Position numbers and translations under genes: made by a program. This document shows positions 1 to 10,993 of a stretch of DNA of 63,089 bases, piece after piece. The number at the start of each line of letters is the position of its first letter. Positions within the stretch are counted from its first letter, which is position 1. The notes under the pieces are model-generated. The model did no database searches and was not told where the DNA came from. It was given only the letters and a program-made list of their open reading frames with translations. This stretch comes from Mycobacterium parascrofulaceum ATCC BAA-614 (lineage in GTDB: Bacteria > Actinomycetota > Actinomycetes > Mycobacteriales > Mycobacteriaceae): the NCBI RefSeq assembly GCF_000164135.1, contig NZ_GG770555.1, positions 1 through 63,089 of the forward strand, in the 5' to 3' direction.

Positions 1-986
1 TGCGATGCGAATTGGAGTTCGGCGCGGAACCGCCTCGCGCGAAGGAACTCATTAACGGGTGCCGTCAGCAGCGTTTTCAGACGAGAGGATCGCTGAGGCC
101 CAATGACGGTTACCTTGCAGAGCAGCCCAAGCCATGCCATTGACCACCACAGCGACGCGGTTGCGCGGATGAGAGGTGTCGACGCGGGATCCACGATCAT
201 CCATGTGAGAATGCGCAGCTGATCGAGCCAGTGTCGCTGAGCCTTGGTGATATTCGCTGACTCCGTGCTGGCGGTGTGATGCCGTACCGAAAGTTCCCTC
301 GGCACAAAGCAAACCGCTGACCGGAGCATGAGGCGCAACCAGAAGTCCAAATCGACCGTCTGATAGACGTCGTCGCGTAAGCCCCCTGCGTCCAGTGCCA
401 GTTGCCGCCGGAACATCACACAGCTCGGTTCGCCGATCAAGTTGGCGCTCGCGCCCCATAAGGCGACTATCTGCAGAACTAAGGACGATCCGCGATTACG
501 TTCGCCAAGTTTCGCGAAGTAGACGTGGAGCTTGCTCGGTGCGCGTCGCCGCTCGCTCCAGGGAAGGTCGTCGGTCTGGACCTGCCGGGGTGCGAAGGCG
601 AGTCCGACCTCAGGGTCGTCGAAGCACCCAGCAAGGGTCTGCAGGGCCCCCGGAAGCAACCAGTCGTCGCCGTGTAGGAACTGGATATAGTCGCCGCGGG
701 CGACTTCCAAACACTTATTGTGATTCCCGTTAAGGCCGAGGCGAGATTCGTTGCTTATCAGGCGGTCTCCGACCCTGAGCAAAGATGCGGCGATCGCCCG
801 CCCTTCGTCAGTTGACTGGTCGTCGACGATGACGATCTCGAACTCGGCGCCATCCTGATCCAGGACGCTGCGCAGGCAACGTTCGATGGTGGCACCGTTG
901 TTGTACATCGGGACGCACACAGAAATGAGTGGCTTGGCTTGCGCGTCGTCAAACCAACCCGGTCGGGGACGCTCGGCTGCGGTCAC
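1..986 (-). CDS. Family-2 glycosyltransferase (3' end beyond window)
   Basis: The minus strand is open from a GTG at 986 to the left edge, about 328 codons, with no stop inside the window. The product opens with the GT-A fold pattern: [19 protein letters not shown] (about residues 20-38), then [13 protein letters not shown], and later the metal-binding region [11 protein letters not shown]. It probably transfers a sugar from a nucleotide-sugar donor on the cytoplasmic side. Its GTG overlaps the drrC stop by four bases (GTGA), so it is translationally coupled to the ABC exporter. In M. avium the sugar-transfer genes of the GPL locus run up to drrC, so this is probably a GPL or cell-surface glycan transferase. 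The acceptor cannot be read from sequence. Codon use (TTG, CTA, AAT, AGT) is less GC-biased than in the NRPS genes, common for accessory glycosylation genes. Confidence 0.85.
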   Translation of the reverse strand, partial: MTAAERPRPGWFDDAQAKPLISVCVPMYNNGATIERCLRSVLDQDGAEFEIVIVDDQSTDEGRAIAASLLRVGDRLISNESRLGLNGNHNKCLEVARGDYIQFLHGDDWLLPGALQTLAGCFDDPEVGLAFAPRQVQTDDLPWSERRRAPSKLHVYFAKLGERNRGSSLVLQIVALWGASANLIGEPSCVMFRRQLALDAGGLRDDVYQTVDLDFWLRLMLRSAVCFVPRELSVRHHTASTESANITKAQRHWLDQLRILTWMIVDPASTPLIRATASLWWSMAWLGLLCKVTVIGPQRSSRLKTLLTAPVNEFLRARRFRAELQFAS

Positions 987-1774
987 GCGTTCGCCTCGGC
1001 AGCCAGCCGGTAGCCGCGCATGGCGAAGGGAATGAAGACAGCAAGCAACACGATCGCCCAGACTGAAGTCGCCACAAGTGGCCCGACAACCGGGCCGCCG
1101 TGGGCCAGCCCGCGCATCGTCTCGATAGGTGGCGAGATGGGTTGGAGGCGGATCAGTGGTTGAGCCCAATCCGGGAACATTTTAATCGGCGTAGCGCCGG
1201 GATTGACGAACGCGAGCGCAAAGGTCGCGCCGAGCAGCCAGGTCATCGCGGTACGGCCGTTGTTGCGGATGGCCATCGCCATCACCAGTGCGGTGAAGCC
1301 AGTGACGACGACCGATGGGATCAAAAGGAAAAGAATTGCGGCGGGCCAACCTTGGTGGAACCGCAGCCCCATCGTAACTCCGATGGCGGTGATAATGACG
1401 GTGCCGATGAAACTACGTACGACTTCGGCGAATACCCATCCGACGACCGTGCTCGCTCGATGAATCGGCAGCACCCACATCCGGCTGAGCAAGTGCGACT
1501 CGCGGTCCGTGGTGATGCCGACCGAGTTTCCCAGCGACCCGAATAGCGCGGATAGCACAGCGCACATCGGGACCACGCCGTAAACGCTGTCGACTCCGGT
1601 AACCCGGTGTACCTGCTCGCCCAGCACTATTTGGTAGACCAACAGCAGGCAGATGGGAAGCATCAGCGACCCTATTAGCACGGCTTGGTCGCGCCTCCAA
1701 CGAAGCAGGAGTCGGCCGGCTTGCGTCTGGCTTTGGGTGAGTAGGGAGCCGTCCGGCACGGAGCGATGAGTCAC
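983..1774 (-). CDS. drrC: ABC-2 type permease, DrrC-like
   Basis: A 263-residue membrane protein and the second permease of a DrrABC exporter. I chose the GTG at 1774 because it overlaps the last base of the drrB TAG stop (TAGTG). A longer reading from 1834 would run into drrB. It has about six hydrophobic segments, starting with [20 protein letters not shown]. The ABC-2 loop [33 protein letters not shown] lies just before the last helix and matches the family pattern of a short amphipathic stretch followed by the final membrane span. With DrrB it should form the transmembrane channel powered by DrrA. DrrABC proteins in mycobacteria export complex lipids such as PDIM. In GPL loci drrC sits beside the glycosyltransferase genes, so the likely cargo is a GPL or related lipid. 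That cargo is inference. Confidence 0.85.
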   Translation of the reverse strand: MTHRSVPDGSLLTQSQTQAGRLLLRWRRDQAVLIGSLMLPICLLLVYQIVLGEQVHRVTGVDSVYGVVPMCAVLSALFGSLGNSVGITTDRESHLLSRMWVLPIHRASTVVGWVFAEVVRSFIGTVIITAIGVTMGLRFHQGWPAAILFLLIPSVVVTGFTALVMAMAIRNNGRTAMTWLLGATFALAFVNPGATPIKMFPDWAQPLIRLQPISPPIETMRGLAHGGPVVGPLVATSVWAIVLLAVFIPFAMRGYRLAAEANA

Positions 1775-2514
1775 TAGCCGCGCCTTTGCATCCGCAACGT
1801 AATCGCGCCGAACACCAGCACCATGCCGAGACACCAGGCCAGGGTCGCCGCCAAATTACTGAGCACCACGTGGCCGGACGCAAGGCCGCGAAGGGTTTCG
1901 GCGAACTGTGACACCGGCTGGTTGCGGACGTACGGGCGTAACCAGGCGGGGAAGGTCTTTTCGGGCGCGATTCCGGTGGACAGCATGAATAACAGCAGCT
2001 GGGGGACGAATAAGAAGTGGGCGGCCCCCTGGACACTCTTCGCGCTCGAACCCAGCGCGTCGGCGCCCAGCGCCACAGCCAGGCACAGCAGCAAGGAGAT
2101 GAGCAGGAATGCCGTCGCGTACCCCACTCCGCCGTCGATGCGGAAACCGAAGGCGTAGCCGGCGATCAGCGCCACCACGAGAGTTAGCGCGGCGCGCATC
2201 AGGGTGGCGACTGTGCGAGCGGTCACGGGGGCCACCGCGGCGACCGGTAGCGTACGCATCCGCTCGCCGAAGCCGGATAAGTGGTCGCGGGCGGCGCGGT
2301 CCGCGGTGAGCAGACCGACGAAGATCATCGATTGGGCGACTACCGCGGGTAGGAAGTACTGCGTGTAGCTGATGGGCCCAGTGTCGACAAGGCCGTGCAG
2401 CGCAACGCTGAATCCGGCCAAATACGCTGCAGGCGAGAGGATTTCGAAGATCATTTCACCGTCGCGTGCAGCCGACATCAGCGAGCGCTCGGTGAGGGCG
2501 GAAAGGGCGCTCAT
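1774..2514 (-). CDS. drrB: ABC-2 type permease, DrrB-like
   Basis: A 246-residue membrane protein, first permease of the exporter. Hydrophobic segments include the YTQYFLPAVVAQSMIFVGLL region, TARTVATLMRAALTLVVALIAGYAFGF, a long LLISLLLCLAVALGADALG segment and a final ATLAWCLGMVLVFGAITL. The motif PEKTFPAWLRPYVRNQPVSQFAETLRGL is the same ABC-2 element seen in DrrC, so the two permeases are distant paralogues. Its ATG overlaps the drrA stop (ATGA) and its stop overlaps the drrC start, giving a tightly coupled three-gene unit. Its role is to form the membrane pore with DrrC. Confidence 0.87.
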   Translation of the reverse strand: MSALSALTERSLMSAARDGEMIFEILSPAAYLAGFSVALHGLVDTGPISYTQYFLPAVVAQSMIFVGLLTADRAARDHLSGFGERMRTLPVAAVAPVTARTVATLMRAALTLVVALIAGYAFGFRIDGGVGYATAFLLISLLLCLAVALGADALGSSAKSVQGAAHFLFVPQLLLFMLSTGIAPEKTFPAWLRPYVRNQPVSQFAETLRGLASGHVVLSNLAATLAWCLGMVLVFGAITLRMQRRG

Positions 2515-3458
2515 GACCGGGCGACGGTCCGTTCGGTGAGGTGCAGAAAGGCCTCGTCGAGCGAAGGTTTGCGCAGCGAGATGTCGGCGAGTTCGAGTCC
2601 GAGTGCGTCGACCCTGCGGAAGACCTCGACAAGCGTCGCCACGCCGTCGGGCGCGAACACCGACACCGAGCCCGTCTCGCCGTGGATGTCGACCCCTTCA
2701 AGTCCTTTCAGCGCGGCCGCGACCTGGGGAAGATTGGCTGGATTGGCCGGAGTCACCTGGCAATAGCTGGTCCCCACGGCGCGCTTCAACTCCTCGGAGG
2801 TGCCGCTGGCGATCACCTGCCCGTGGTCGATGACGACGATCGAGTCGCTCAGTACGTCGGCCTCTTCCAGATACTGCGTGGTCAGCAGCACCGTGATGCC
2901 CTGCACCGTAAGCGAACTCACCAGCGCCCATACGTCTCGGCGGCTGCGCGGGTCGAGCCCGGTCGTCGGCTCGTCGAGGAAGAGCACCTGCGGCGGCACA
3001 ACCAGCGCGCTGGCCACGTCGACGCGCCGGAACATGCCCCCTGAGTAGGTCGAGAGCCTCCGGTCGGCGGCGGCGGCGAGGTCGAACTGTTCGAGCAGTT
3101 CGTCCGCGCGAGCCTTCGCGCGGCGGCGACTCAACCCGCGCAGCCTGCCGAACAAGACCAAATTCTCCCGACCCGTGAGCATGGGGTCCATCCCGGCGAA
3201 CTGCCCGGCCATCCCGATGCTGGCGCGAACTTCGGCGGGCTGCCGGGCGATGTCGTGCCCGGCGACGCTGGCATGGCCTGAACTGGGGCGAATGAGCGTC
3301 GACAAAATGTTGATCGTCGTTGTCTTGCCGGCACCATTGTGGCCCAGTAGCCCGCAAACCGTCCCGGCCGGCACCGAAAAGTCCACGCCATTCAGCGCGA
3401 CCGTATCGCGTCCGAATGTCTTTGTGAGGCCGACAACCTCGATCGCCAAGGGGCTCAC
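2511..3458 (-). CDS. drrA: ABC transporter ATP-binding protein, DrrA-like
   Basis: A 315-residue ATPase. It shows Walker A GHNGAGKTT (residues 39-47), the Q-loop in the GQFAGMDPMLTGREN stretch, the signature YSGGM, Walker B VLFLDEPTTGLDP, and the switch-region sequence TTQYLEEAD. The C-terminal 90 residues form the regulatory extension found in DrrA/daunorubicin-resistance ATPases. It should hydrolyse ATP at the cytoplasmic face to drive DrrB/DrrC. The start is a GTG at 3458. Upstream, 3459-3662 separates it from the mmpL4b stop and holds no gene. No clear terminator lies there, so co-transcription with mmpL4b is possible. Confidence 0.92.
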   Translation of the reverse strand: MSPLAIEVVGLTKTFGRDTVALNGVDFSVPAGTVCGLLGHNGAGKTTTINILSTLIRPSSGHASVAGHDIARQPAEVRASIGMAGQFAGMDPMLTGRENLVLFGRLRGLSRRRAKARADELLEQFDLAAAADRRLSTYSGGMFRRVDVASALVVPPQVLFLDEPTTGLDPRSRRDVWALVSSLTVQGITVLLTTQYLEEADVLSDSIVVIDHGQVIASGTSEELKRAVGTSYCQVTPANPANLPQVAAALKGLEGVDIHGETGSVSVFAPDGVATLVEVFRRVDALGLELADISLRKPSLDEAFLHLTERTVARS

Positions 3459-3662
3459 GATGAAAGTATTTCACGAAGTGAGCCGCGGCGTTGGCGGTAT
3501 AGATGGATCGCGATATGACCGCTGCAAGCCGAATCTCTTTGCGGCGCGATCGCTCCGAGGGGCCCGAGCAACTTCATTGGCTTCCAATCTTTGTCGTCGC
3601 CAGTTCTTCGTGGAGGGCGCTCGACGCCGCGGATCCCGGGCAACGGGAAGCAAGGAACCAAC

Positions 3663-6575
3663 TCAGAGGGACTGCCTCGGAATCTCCGCGGTCGGCATGT
3701 CGTCTTCCAGCTCGCGGTGCAGCAGCAGGGAACGCACCACCGGACGCGGCCCCTCCGACCGGAGCATCTGGCTCGCGGGCCGGGGACGAACGATCTGCGG
3801 CCACCAGAACCAGCGTCCAAGCAGCGCGGCGATGGACGGCGTCATGAAGGAACGCACGATCAACGTGTCGAACAGCAGACCCAGGCCGATGGTGGTACCG
3901 ACCTGACCGATGATCCGCAAGTCGCTGGCCACCATTGCGGCCATCGTGAATGCGAACACCAAGCCCGCGTTCGTCACGACCTTCCCTGTACCCCCCATCG
4001 CGCGAACGATGCCGGTGTTGATGCCGCCGGCTAGTTCCTCTCTCATCCGGGACACCAGCAGCAGGTTGTAGTCCGACCCCACCGCCAGCAGAACGATCAC
4101 CGACATCGGCAGCACCATCCAGTACAGGTTGATGCCCAGGATGTATTGCCAGATCAGTACGGACAGTCCGAACGACGAGCCGAGTGACAGCGCTACGGTG
4201 CCGACGATGACGAGCGACGCCACGAAACCTCGGGTGATGATGAGCATGATGATGAAGATGAGGCAGAGCGCGCCGACTCCGGCGATGAACAGGTCGTAGG
4301 TGGAGCCGTCGCGGAAGTCCTTGAATGTGGACGCGGTGCCCGCGATATAGATCTTCGAGGACTCCAGGGGAGTGGTCTTGAGTGCCTCCTCGGCCGCCGT
4401 CCTGATCTTGTCGATGCGCGCGAGGCCCGCGGGCGAGGCGGGGTCGCCTTTATGCGAGATGATGAAGCGCGCCGCTTTGCCGTCCGGGGAAAGGAACTGA
4501 CTCATCGCCTTTTTGAAGTCTTCGTTTTGGAAGATGTCGGGCGGCAGATAGAAGGAATCGTCGTCCCTGGCGGCGTCGAAGGTGGCCCCCATGGCGGTGG
4601 CGTTCTCTTTCTGGTTTTCCATCTGGCCCAGCGTTCCGTTCATGGTGCTGTAGCTCGTCAGCAGCATGTCCCGGGCTTCCTCGGCGATCGCGATCGACGG
4701 AGGGAAGATTTCCAGCAGTTGCGGCAGCAACGCGTCCATCTTGTCCAGATCGACGATGAGTTCGTCGAGTTTGTCGCTCAGCGTGTCGACGCCGTCGAGC
4801 GTCTCGAAGATATTTCTCAGGGACCAGCAGATCGGGATGTCGTAGCAATGCCGTTCCCAGTAGAAATAGCTTCGAAGCGGCCGGAAGAAATCCTCGAAAT
4901 CGGACATGTGACCTCGGATGTCCGATATTACGTCCCGCATTTGTTTGGTCTTGGCGATCGAGTCGTGCGTAATGGTCGTGATCTGCTTTTGCAGTGCGTA
5001 CATGCGCTTCATCGTCGCGATTTGGTACGACAGGACGTCCGCTTGATGGAGCATGTCTTGCGTGCGGGCCTTCATGTAATGCTGGTCCTGCTGCATCACC
5101 GAATACTGCATTTGCAGCAGGAAAGGTATTGACGTGTGCTGAATCGGCGTGCCCTCGGGCCGGGTTATGCCCTGCACCCGCGAGATGCCGTGAACCTTGA
5201 ATATCGCCTTCGCGAGCCTGTGCAAGACCAGGAAGTCCGCCGGGTTGCGCATGTCGTGATTGGATTCGATCATCACGATTTCCGGCATCATTCGCGCTTG
5301 AGAGAAGTGACGGTCGGCGGCCGCGTATCCGACGTTCGCGGGAATGTCGTTGGGCATGTAGAACCGGTTGTTGTAGCTTGTCTGATAGCCGGGCAACGTC
5401 ACCAGACCGACCACGGCCACCGCTATGGTCGCGGCGAGGATGGGCACAGGCCAGCGGACAATCGCGGTGCCAATCCGCCGCCAGCGACCGAACGCGAGAA
5501 CCCGCTTGGGGTCGAATAGCCCGAACCCGCTTCCAATGGTCAGAACCGCCGGGACCAACGTGAGCGCGATGAGGACCGCCGCCAGCATGCCCACGGCGCA
5601 CGGCATGCCCATGGTCTGGAAGATGGGCATGCGGGTGAAGCCCAGGCACAACATCGCCCCGGCGATGGTCAGCCCCGAACCCAAGACGACGGGAGCGACC
5701 GCGCGGTAGGTGGTGTAGAAGGCGGTTTCCCGGTCCTCGCCGGCCTGGCGCGCCTCTTGATATCGGCCGAAGAAGAAGATCGCGTAGTCGGTTCCGGCCG
5801 CCATCGCGAGAGCCACCAACAGGTTGACGGCGAAAGTGGAAAGCGCGACCAGACTGTGATCGCCGAGGAACGCAACGATTCCCCGGGCCGCAAGAACCTC
5901 GATCCCCACGGTGACCAACAACAGAATCACGGTGAGGATAGACCGGTAGACGAACAGCAGCACCACAAAGATGATCAGCGCGCCCACCGCGGTCATTTTC
6001 AGGATGGACCGGTCCCCGGCCTGCTGCATATCGGATAACAGCGCCGACGGGCCGGTGACATAAACTTTGAGTCCCGGGGGTGGGGGATTCCGCGCAATGA
6101 TGTCGCGGACCGAGGCAATCGAGTCCTGGCCCAGGGTGGTGCCCTGGTTGCCCGCCAGGTTGAGTTGCACATAGACGGCCTTGCCGTCGTCGCTTTGCGC
6201 ACCCGCCGCCGTCAGCCGGTCGCCCCACAGATCCTGCACGTGCTCGACGTGCTTCTGGTCGGCCTTCAGCGCGCGCATCAGTTTGTCGTAGTAATTGTGG
6301 GCGTCGTCCCCGAGGCGCTGCTGTCCCTCGAACACGATCATCGCGATGCTGTCCGAATCGGACTCTTTGAAGTCCCTGCCCATGCGTTGCATGGCCTGGA
6401 CCGCCGGTGCGTCCTGCGGGGCCAGCGGCACGGAATGCTCGCGTCCGACCGTCTCCAACCAGGGAACACAGAATGTCACCAGCAGCGTCAGCGCCACCCA
6501 CGCCAGCACGATGAGCACCGAAAGCCGGCGGATGCTCCGGGCGAAGAAAGGGGGTCGAGCGTGCTCGGTGGTCAT
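3663..6575 (-). CDS. mmpL4b: MmpL-family lipid transporter (GPL locus, second copy)
   Basis: A 970-residue RND-superfamily inner-membrane transporter. The ATG at 6575 is preferred over an upstream TTG at 6593. The Asp-Tyr pairs needed for proton relay are present in [10 protein letters not shown] and [10 protein letters not shown], in the two membrane halves. Between them lies the long periplasmic helical region typical of the MmpL4/MmpL5 branch, including the [18 protein letters not shown] stretch. In GPL-producing mycobacteria MmpL4a and MmpL4b are both needed for GPL production and export. The start codon overlaps the stop of a decayed mmpS (ATGA), an arrangement that repeats mmpS4-mmpL4a. 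It is clearly paralogous to the neighbouring MmpL4a. Confidence 0.93.
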   Translation of the reverse strand: MTTEHARPPFFARSIRRLSVLIVLAWVALTLLVTFCVPWLETVGREHSVPLAPQDAPAVQAMQRMGRDFKESDSDSIAMIVFEGQQRLGDDAHNYYDKLMRALKADQKHVEHVQDLWGDRLTAAGAQSDDGKAVYVQLNLAGNQGTTLGQDSIASVRDIIARNPPPPGLKVYVTGPSALLSDMQQAGDRSILKMTAVGALIIFVVLLFVYRSILTVILLLVTVGIEVLAARGIVAFLGDHSLVALSTFAVNLLVALAMAAGTDYAIFFFGRYQEARQAGEDRETAFYTTYRAVAPVVLGSGLTIAGAMLCLGFTRMPIFQTMGMPCAVGMLAAVLIALTLVPAVLTIGSGFGLFDPKRVLAFGRWRRIGTAIVRWPVPILAATIAVAVVGLVTLPGYQTSYNNRFYMPNDIPANVGYAAADRHFSQARMMPEIVMIESNHDMRNPADFLVLHRLAKAIFKVHGISRVQGITRPEGTPIQHTSIPFLLQMQYSVMQQDQHYMKARTQDMLHQADVLSYQIATMKRMYALQKQITTITHDSIAKTKQMRDVISDIRGHMSDFEDFFRPLRSYFYWERHCYDIPICWSLRNIFETLDGVDTLSDKLDELIVDLDKMDALLPQLLEIFPPSIAIAEEARDMLLTSYSTMNGTLGQMENQKENATAMGATFDAARDDDSFYLPPDIFQNEDFKKAMSQFLSPDGKAARFIISHKGDPASPAGLARIDKIRTAAEEALKTTPLESSKIYIAGTASTFKDFRDGSTYDLFIAGVGALCLIFIIMLIITRGFVASLVIVGTVALSLGSSFGLSVLIWQYILGINLYWMVLPMSVIVLLAVGSDYNLLLVSRMREELAGGINTGIVRAMGGTGKVVTNAGLVFAFTMAAMVASDLRIIGQVGTTIGLGLLFDTLIVRSFMTPSIAALLGRWFWWPQIVRPRPASQMLRSEGPRPVVRSLLLHRELEDDMPTAEIPRQSL

Positions 6576-6722
6576 GCGGCCCCCGACGGCCAACGGATAG
6601 CGGCCCGCCGTCGGCGCGGGAAGCTCATGGCTTTTACCGCTCCGCCCAGGGCCGCGCAGCGGCGAATGCCGTCCCTGTTGTCCTGTGTCACGATGTTCCC
6701 CACGGTCGCGATGCCTGTTGCT
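6572..6722 (-). pseudogene. Remnant of a second mmpS 3' end
   Basis: The 148-bp gap between the two mmpL genes still encodes, in one open minus-strand frame, the signature of an MmpS C-terminus: [15 protein letters not shown] followed by GGAVKA. The intact MmpS4 of this window reads [20 protein letters not shown], then VVKAERV. The remnant frame ends in a TGA that overlaps the mmpL4b ATG by four bases, exactly as intact mmpS4 overlaps mmpL4a. After the VKA the frame degenerates into an Arg-rich tail. The N-terminal membrane helix and the rest of the domain are gone. I read this as a relic of tandem duplication of an mmpS-mmpL pair. Confidence 0.72.
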
Positions 6723-6741
6723 GGAAGTGGAAGTCCGGCCG

Positions 6742-9642
6742 TTACAAAGGCTGTTTTAACAGCAGCGAGCGCACCAGCGGCCGGGGTCCCGACGGCCGGA
6801 GCATCGAGCTCGCGGGCCGCTGACGCACGCGTTGCGGCCACCAGAACCAGCGTCCCAGCAGCGCGGCGACCGACGGCGTCATGAACGCGCGCACCACCAG
6901 CGTGTCGAACAGCAGGCCCAACCCGATCGTCGTGCCCGTCTGCGCGACGCTGCGCAGATCGCTGACCCCCATCGACGCCATCGTGAAGGCGAACACCAGG
7001 CCCGCGTTGGTCACGACCTTGCCCGTGCCGGCCATCGCCCGGATGATGCCGGTGTTGATGCCGGCGGCCAATTCCTCCTGCATTCGGGAGACCAGCAGCA
7101 GGTTGTAGTCCGATCCCACCGCCAGAAGGACAATCACGGACGTCGACAGCACCGTCCAGTGCAGTTGCAGCCCGAGGAGGTACTGCCAGACGAGCACGGA
7201 CAGCCCATAGGACGCACCCATCGACAACAACACCGTGCCGACGATCACCAGCGCGGCAATGAAGCTGCGCGTCATGATCAGCATGATGATGAAAATGAGG
7301 CAGATCGCGGCGACCCCGGCGATCAAGAGATCCCATTTGGAGCCGTCGACGATGTCTTTCGTGATCGCCGCGGTGCCGGTGAGGTAGACCTTGGCATCCT
7401 CGAGAGGAGTGCCCTTGAGCGCCTCTTCGGCCGCCGTCTTGATGGGCTCGACGCGCGAAAGCCCTTCCGGCGTGGCGGGATCGCCCTTCTGTGAAATCAA
7501 CATGCGGACGTCTTTTCCGTCCGGCGACATGAAGATCTTCTCGACCCGCTTGAAGGCCTCCGAGTCGTTGATGATTCCCGGCGGCAGGTAGAAGGAATCC
7601 TCGTTTCGGGACTGGTCGAACGCCTGGCCCATCGCGGCCGAGTTGTTGCCCTGCGATTCCATCTGGCCCATGACGCCGGACATGGTGCTGTGCATCGTCA
7701 GCATCATGGTCCGCATGCTCTGCATGGATTCGATCATCGGCGGCAGCAGCACAACCATTTGCGGCAGCAGCGTGTCCAGCTGATCCAGGTCCGCCACCAG
7801 CTCCTTCAGCTTGTCGGTGATCTCGTCCACGCCGTCCAGTGCGTCGAATATGGATCGCAACGAAAAGCAGATGGGAATGTCGTAGCAGTGCCGTTCCCAA
7901 TAGAAATAGCTGCGAAGCGGCCTGAAGAAATCCTCGAAATCGGAGATCTTGTCCCGCAATTCGTTGGTGATCTCCTGCATCTCATGCGTTTTGCCGACCA
8001 TGTGGTGGGTGGTGGCGACGAGTTCCTTCATCAGGCCGTACATGTGCTGCATGATCTGGATCATCCGCGCCAACTCTTCAGCCTGCTTGAGCATGTCGTC
8101 CATGCGGTCCTTCTGGAACGCCATGTTTATCTGCTGGCTTGACTGCGACATGCTCACGATCCACGGGATCGTCGTGTGCTCGAGTGGGATGCCCTCAGGA
8201 CGGGTCACCGACTGCACGGTGGAAACGCCCGGGACAGCCAGGACCCCCTTGGCCACCTTGTTCAACACGATCATGTCAGCCGGATTGCGCAAATCGTGAT
8301 CGCTCTCCAGCAGCAGAATCTCGGGCATCATCGTTCGCGACTGCGGGAAGTGTCGCTGGGCGGCGGCATTTCCCACACTCGCGGGAATGTCGCTGGGGAT
8401 GAATTTCTGGTCGTCATAGCTGGGGTTGTAATTCGGCAGCGTTATCAGGCCGATGAGCGCAACCGCCAGCGTCGTGATCAGAATGGGTGCCGGCCACCGC
8501 ACGATCGCGGTGCCGATCCGCCGCCACCGATGCGTCGTGATCACCCGTCTCGGATCGAACAGGCCGAAACGGCCCCCGACCACCAGCAGTGCCGGCGCCA
8601 GCGTGAGGGCAACGAGAACCGCGACGGTGATGCCGATGGCGCAGGGGATGCCCAGTGGCTGGAAATAGGGCAACCGGGTGAAGTTGAGGCAGAAAACGGC
8701 CCCGGCGATCGTCAAACCGGACGCCAACACGACCTTGGCCACACTGCCAAACGTGGTGTAGAAGGCCATTTCCCGGCTCTCGCCGGCCTGTCGCGCTTCC
8801 TGATATCGCCCGACGAAGAAGATGCCGTAGTCGGTTCCCGTCGCGATGACGGCGGCGACCAGCAGGTTGACGGCGAAGGTGGTGAGGCCAAGCAGTTGAA
8901 GATGGCCAAGGAATGCCACAATTCCTCGCGCCACCTGCAACTGCAGCCCGACCATCAGCAACAACAGGATCACGGTCGTGATCGACCGGTAGACGATGAG
9001 CAGGGTGATGAAGATGACCGCGAGGCTGGTCACGGTGACCAGCATGACCGTCTTCTGACCGGCGATGTTCATGTCCGCGACTGTCGGCGCGGGGCCGGTA
9101 ACGTAGGCCTTCAGACCCTCCGGCGCGGGCGTCTTCGCAACAATCTGCCGAACCGCCGCTACCGATTCGTCCCCCGACGCCCCGCCCTGGCTACCGGCGA
9201 GCTGGACTTGCACATAGACGGCCTTCCCGTCGGAGCTCTCCGCGGCTTTCGACGTGACCGGATCGCCCCAGAAGTCCTGGACGTTCTGCACGTGCTTATC
9301 GGCGCGCAGTTCGCGGATCAACTGGTTGTAGTACTTGTGCGCCGCGTCGCCCAGGGGTTGCTGGCTCTCCAGCACGATCATCGCCAAGGCGCCGGAGTTG
9401 GTCTCCTTGAAGTCCTGACCCAGATGCTCCATCGCCCTAAACGACGGTGCGGCAACGGGACTCAGTGAGACCGCGTTCTCCGCCTCGACCTGTTCCAGTG
9501 GGGGAACGCCCAACGCGATGATGACGGCGATCCCCAGCCACCCCAAAATGACGGGTATCGCTAGGCGATGGAGCATCCGCGCGATCAGCGGTGGCTTCGC
9601 GCGCTCGGTCGCCGCATTCGGGTCACTCTGCACGTCGCTCAT
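6742..9642 (-). CDS. mmpL4a: MmpL-family lipid transporter (GPL locus, first copy)
   Basis: A 966-residue RND transporter. The start ATG at 9642 overlaps the mmpS4 stop (ATGA). Proton-relay motifs [10 protein letters not shown] and [10 protein letters not shown] are intact. The periplasmic helical domain carries the same [15 protein letters not shown] stretch as MmpL4b. It has about 12 predicted membrane segments, starting with [21 protein letters not shown]. It should work with MmpS4 and MmpL4b in GPL translocation. It closely parallels MmpL4b along the whole length, supporting tandem duplication. Confidence 0.93.
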   Translation of the reverse strand: MSDVQSDPNAATERAKPPLIARMLHRLAIPVILGWLGIAVIIALGVPPLEQVEAENAVSLSPVAAPSFRAMEHLGQDFKETNSGALAMIVLESQQPLGDAAHKYYNQLIRELRADKHVQNVQDFWGDPVTSKAAESSDGKAVYVQVQLAGSQGGASGDESVAAVRQIVAKTPAPEGLKAYVTGPAPTVADMNIAGQKTVMLVTVTSLAVIFITLLIVYRSITTVILLLLMVGLQLQVARGIVAFLGHLQLLGLTTFAVNLLVAAVIATGTDYGIFFVGRYQEARQAGESREMAFYTTFGSVAKVVLASGLTIAGAVFCLNFTRLPYFQPLGIPCAIGITVAVLVALTLAPALLVVGGRFGLFDPRRVITTHRWRRIGTAIVRWPAPILITTLAVALIGLITLPNYNPSYDDQKFIPSDIPASVGNAAAQRHFPQSRTMMPEILLLESDHDLRNPADMIVLNKVAKGVLAVPGVSTVQSVTRPEGIPLEHTTIPWIVSMSQSSQQINMAFQKDRMDDMLKQAEELARMIQIMQHMYGLMKELVATTHHMVGKTHEMQEITNELRDKISDFEDFFRPLRSYFYWERHCYDIPICFSLRSIFDALDGVDEITDKLKELVADLDQLDTLLPQMVVLLPPMIESMQSMRTMMLTMHSTMSGVMGQMESQGNNSAAMGQAFDQSRNEDSFYLPPGIINDSEAFKRVEKIFMSPDGKDVRMLISQKGDPATPEGLSRVEPIKTAAEEALKGTPLEDAKVYLTGTAAITKDIVDGSKWDLLIAGVAAICLIFIIMLIMTRSFIAALVIVGTVLLSMGASYGLSVLVWQYLLGLQLHWTVLSTSVIVLLAVGSDYNLLLVSRMQEELAAGINTGIIRAMAGTGKVVTNAGLVFAFTMASMGVSDLRSVAQTGTTIGLGLLFDTLVVRAFMTPSVAALLGRWFWWPQRVRQRPASSMLRPSGPRPLVRSLLLKQPL

Positions 9643-10235
9643 GTGGCCGTCAGCATGCAGTACGTGAACGCGTTCAATTCGTGCGAAACCCTCTCCGCCT
9701 TGACCACTCCGTCAACCACGATGCGGCAGCCCAGCATGTCGCCATTCCCTTGTGCCACAACGTTTCCCAATATCGACGGCAACGTGGTCGAGATGTCGAA
9801 AGACCACGGCACCGGTTGCCCGTTGACGTGCACCGGGTTTCCGTCGACGTCGAAGTAGCTGATGTCGGCCGTCGTCCCCGGCGGCCCGAAGATCTCGTAC
9901 CTGATGTGCTTGGGATTAAAGGGTTTGGTGTCTTTGATCCTGGTGTCCGCGTAGGACTCGCGCTTCTCCGAGCCGAAGATGCCGTGCAAACGTGAAACCG
10001 TCAAACCTCCCGCGAGGACCACGGCGACGATAAGCAGAGGGATCCAGAGCCGCTTGAGCGCGGCGAGAACTCCCGTTCCACGGGGATGGGTATGATTCCG
10101 CCCGACTGGCCGCTGAGGTGCGGTCGAGGATCGACGACCAAAGCGCATGAGGCCACGTCGCCCGGTGGGAGTCTGGCTAATGTTGCGGCCTTCCGTAGCG
10201 ATATCGGGCCGGGCCCGCACATCCGGTTCGGTCAC
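9639..10235 (-). CDS. mmpS4: MmpS-family membrane accessory protein
   Basis: A 198-residue protein with a GTG start at 10235, preceded by a purine-rich site (AGAAGGGGG). It has a cytoplasmic N-terminal extension of about 65 residues, longer than in typical MmpS of about 140 residues, then one membrane helix ([20 protein letters not shown]). The MmpS beta-rich periplasmic domain follows, with [20 protein letters not shown] and the conserved end [20 protein letters not shown]. MmpS proteins assist the partner MmpL; in M. smegmatis MmpS4 supports GPL production. It is the first gene of the leftward unit and diverges from mbtH across a 758-bp control region. Confidence 0.9.
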   Translation of the reverse strand: MTEPDVRARPDIATEGRNISQTPTGRRGLMRFGRRSSTAPQRPVGRNHTHPRGTGVLAALKRLWIPLLIVAVVLAGGLTVSRLHGIFGSEKRESYADTRIKDTKPFNPKHIRYEIFGPPGTTADISYFDVDGNPVHVNGQPVPWSFDISTTLPSILGNVVAQGNGDMLGCRIVVDGVVKAERVSHELNAFTYCMLTAT

Positions 10236-10993
10236 CGCACCCCCTTCTACCCATTTCTGCGTCTCTTGTTATTCCGCCGGCCCGGGCAACCCGTTACACA
10301 TTGGTCCCGATACGCCGGTGGGGGCACTCCGAATGGGGTGTACGCCGCAGACTAGTCGTGCTTCGGCACCTCATACGAGCCCCGCCCCCCGGGGAGCGCG
10401 ACCGAGTCTTCATGAGTAAACCACGCCAGTGGACTCCGTATCAGTCCTTTGACATCGAGATACGGGATCGTAATGCATACCGCGTGCGTAACGGCACTTT
10501 GAGTTCGCCCGATCCGGAACGGAAGACGCCCACCCCGCGGTCCCGTCCGACGGCCGAGGTCTGCTGACGGTCAGCAGCCGTAGTCAGCTAACGACGATCG
10601 CCGTCCGTAGTCAATGGGCTGCGCCGAGGCACTTCCGCGGCGGCCCGATCGACGCGGCCAGGCGGCGGGTTCCGGAACCGCCGCCGCTGGTGGCCCCGCG
10701 GTGATTTTCGCGGCGGCTCGCGGGTCGGTATCCTGGGCGGTGACAACCACCCAAAATTTCATCGTCCATGAAGGCCGACCGTGCCCCATCGCGCGCCGCC
10801 CCGGTGAGCGATTGCGGCAGGTCACAGCAGCCAACGGCGGCAGCTGCGCAGCCCGCACCAGCCCAATTCTTAGGCTGCGTTAAGAGCCTGACAGGTCACC
10901 CCGGGAACTTTGTCCAAACCTCGGACGCGCGCTGGTGCCTCCAGTAGGGTTTGGAACCGTTCCACTCATGTCAACTAGGCATTTTGGAGAACT
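10236..10993. promoter_or_regulatory. Divergent control region between mmpS4 and mbtH
   Basis: 758 bp without a convincing gene. Short ORFs on both strands have no family features and atypical codon use. Visible structure: a perfect 8+1+8 palindrome CTGCTGACGGTCAGCAG at 10561-10577, followed by two direct copies of CCGTAGTCA at 10578-10586 and 10605-10613. This cluster could bind a regulator, but no known operator is recognised. The mbtH-proximal 110 bp is treated separately. Confidence 0.5.
10885..10993 (+). promoter_or_regulatory. Promoter/leader of mbtH-mps1-mps2, copied upstream of the giant NRPS
   Basis: This stretch is recognisably homologous to 29255-29365. Both contain a CACTCATGT block exactly 31 bases before the GTG start (10963 and 29335), a TTGGAAC/TTGCGAAC element about 12 bases upstream of it (10951 and 29322), and a GGAG ribosome site. 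Conservation of spacing outside coding sequence suggests promoter function. The sigma factor is not identified. TTGGAAC resembles the GGAAC -35 element of ECF sigma factors only loosely, and the second copy reads GCGAAC. Confidence 0.55.

Noticed and set aside
1775..1834. A longer DrrC start at 1834
   Set aside because: It would extend 60 bases into drrB; the GTG at 1774 gives the usual stop-start overlap and family length.
3459..3662. A possible small gene between drrA and mmpL4b
   Set aside because: The frames present lack start sites with ribosome binding sequences and show no family features. I see nothing identifiable there.
10301..10883. Several short ORFs between mmpS4 and mbtH on both strands
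   Set aside because: No family motifs, no convincing ribosome sites, composition typical of chance frames in GC-rich DNA.
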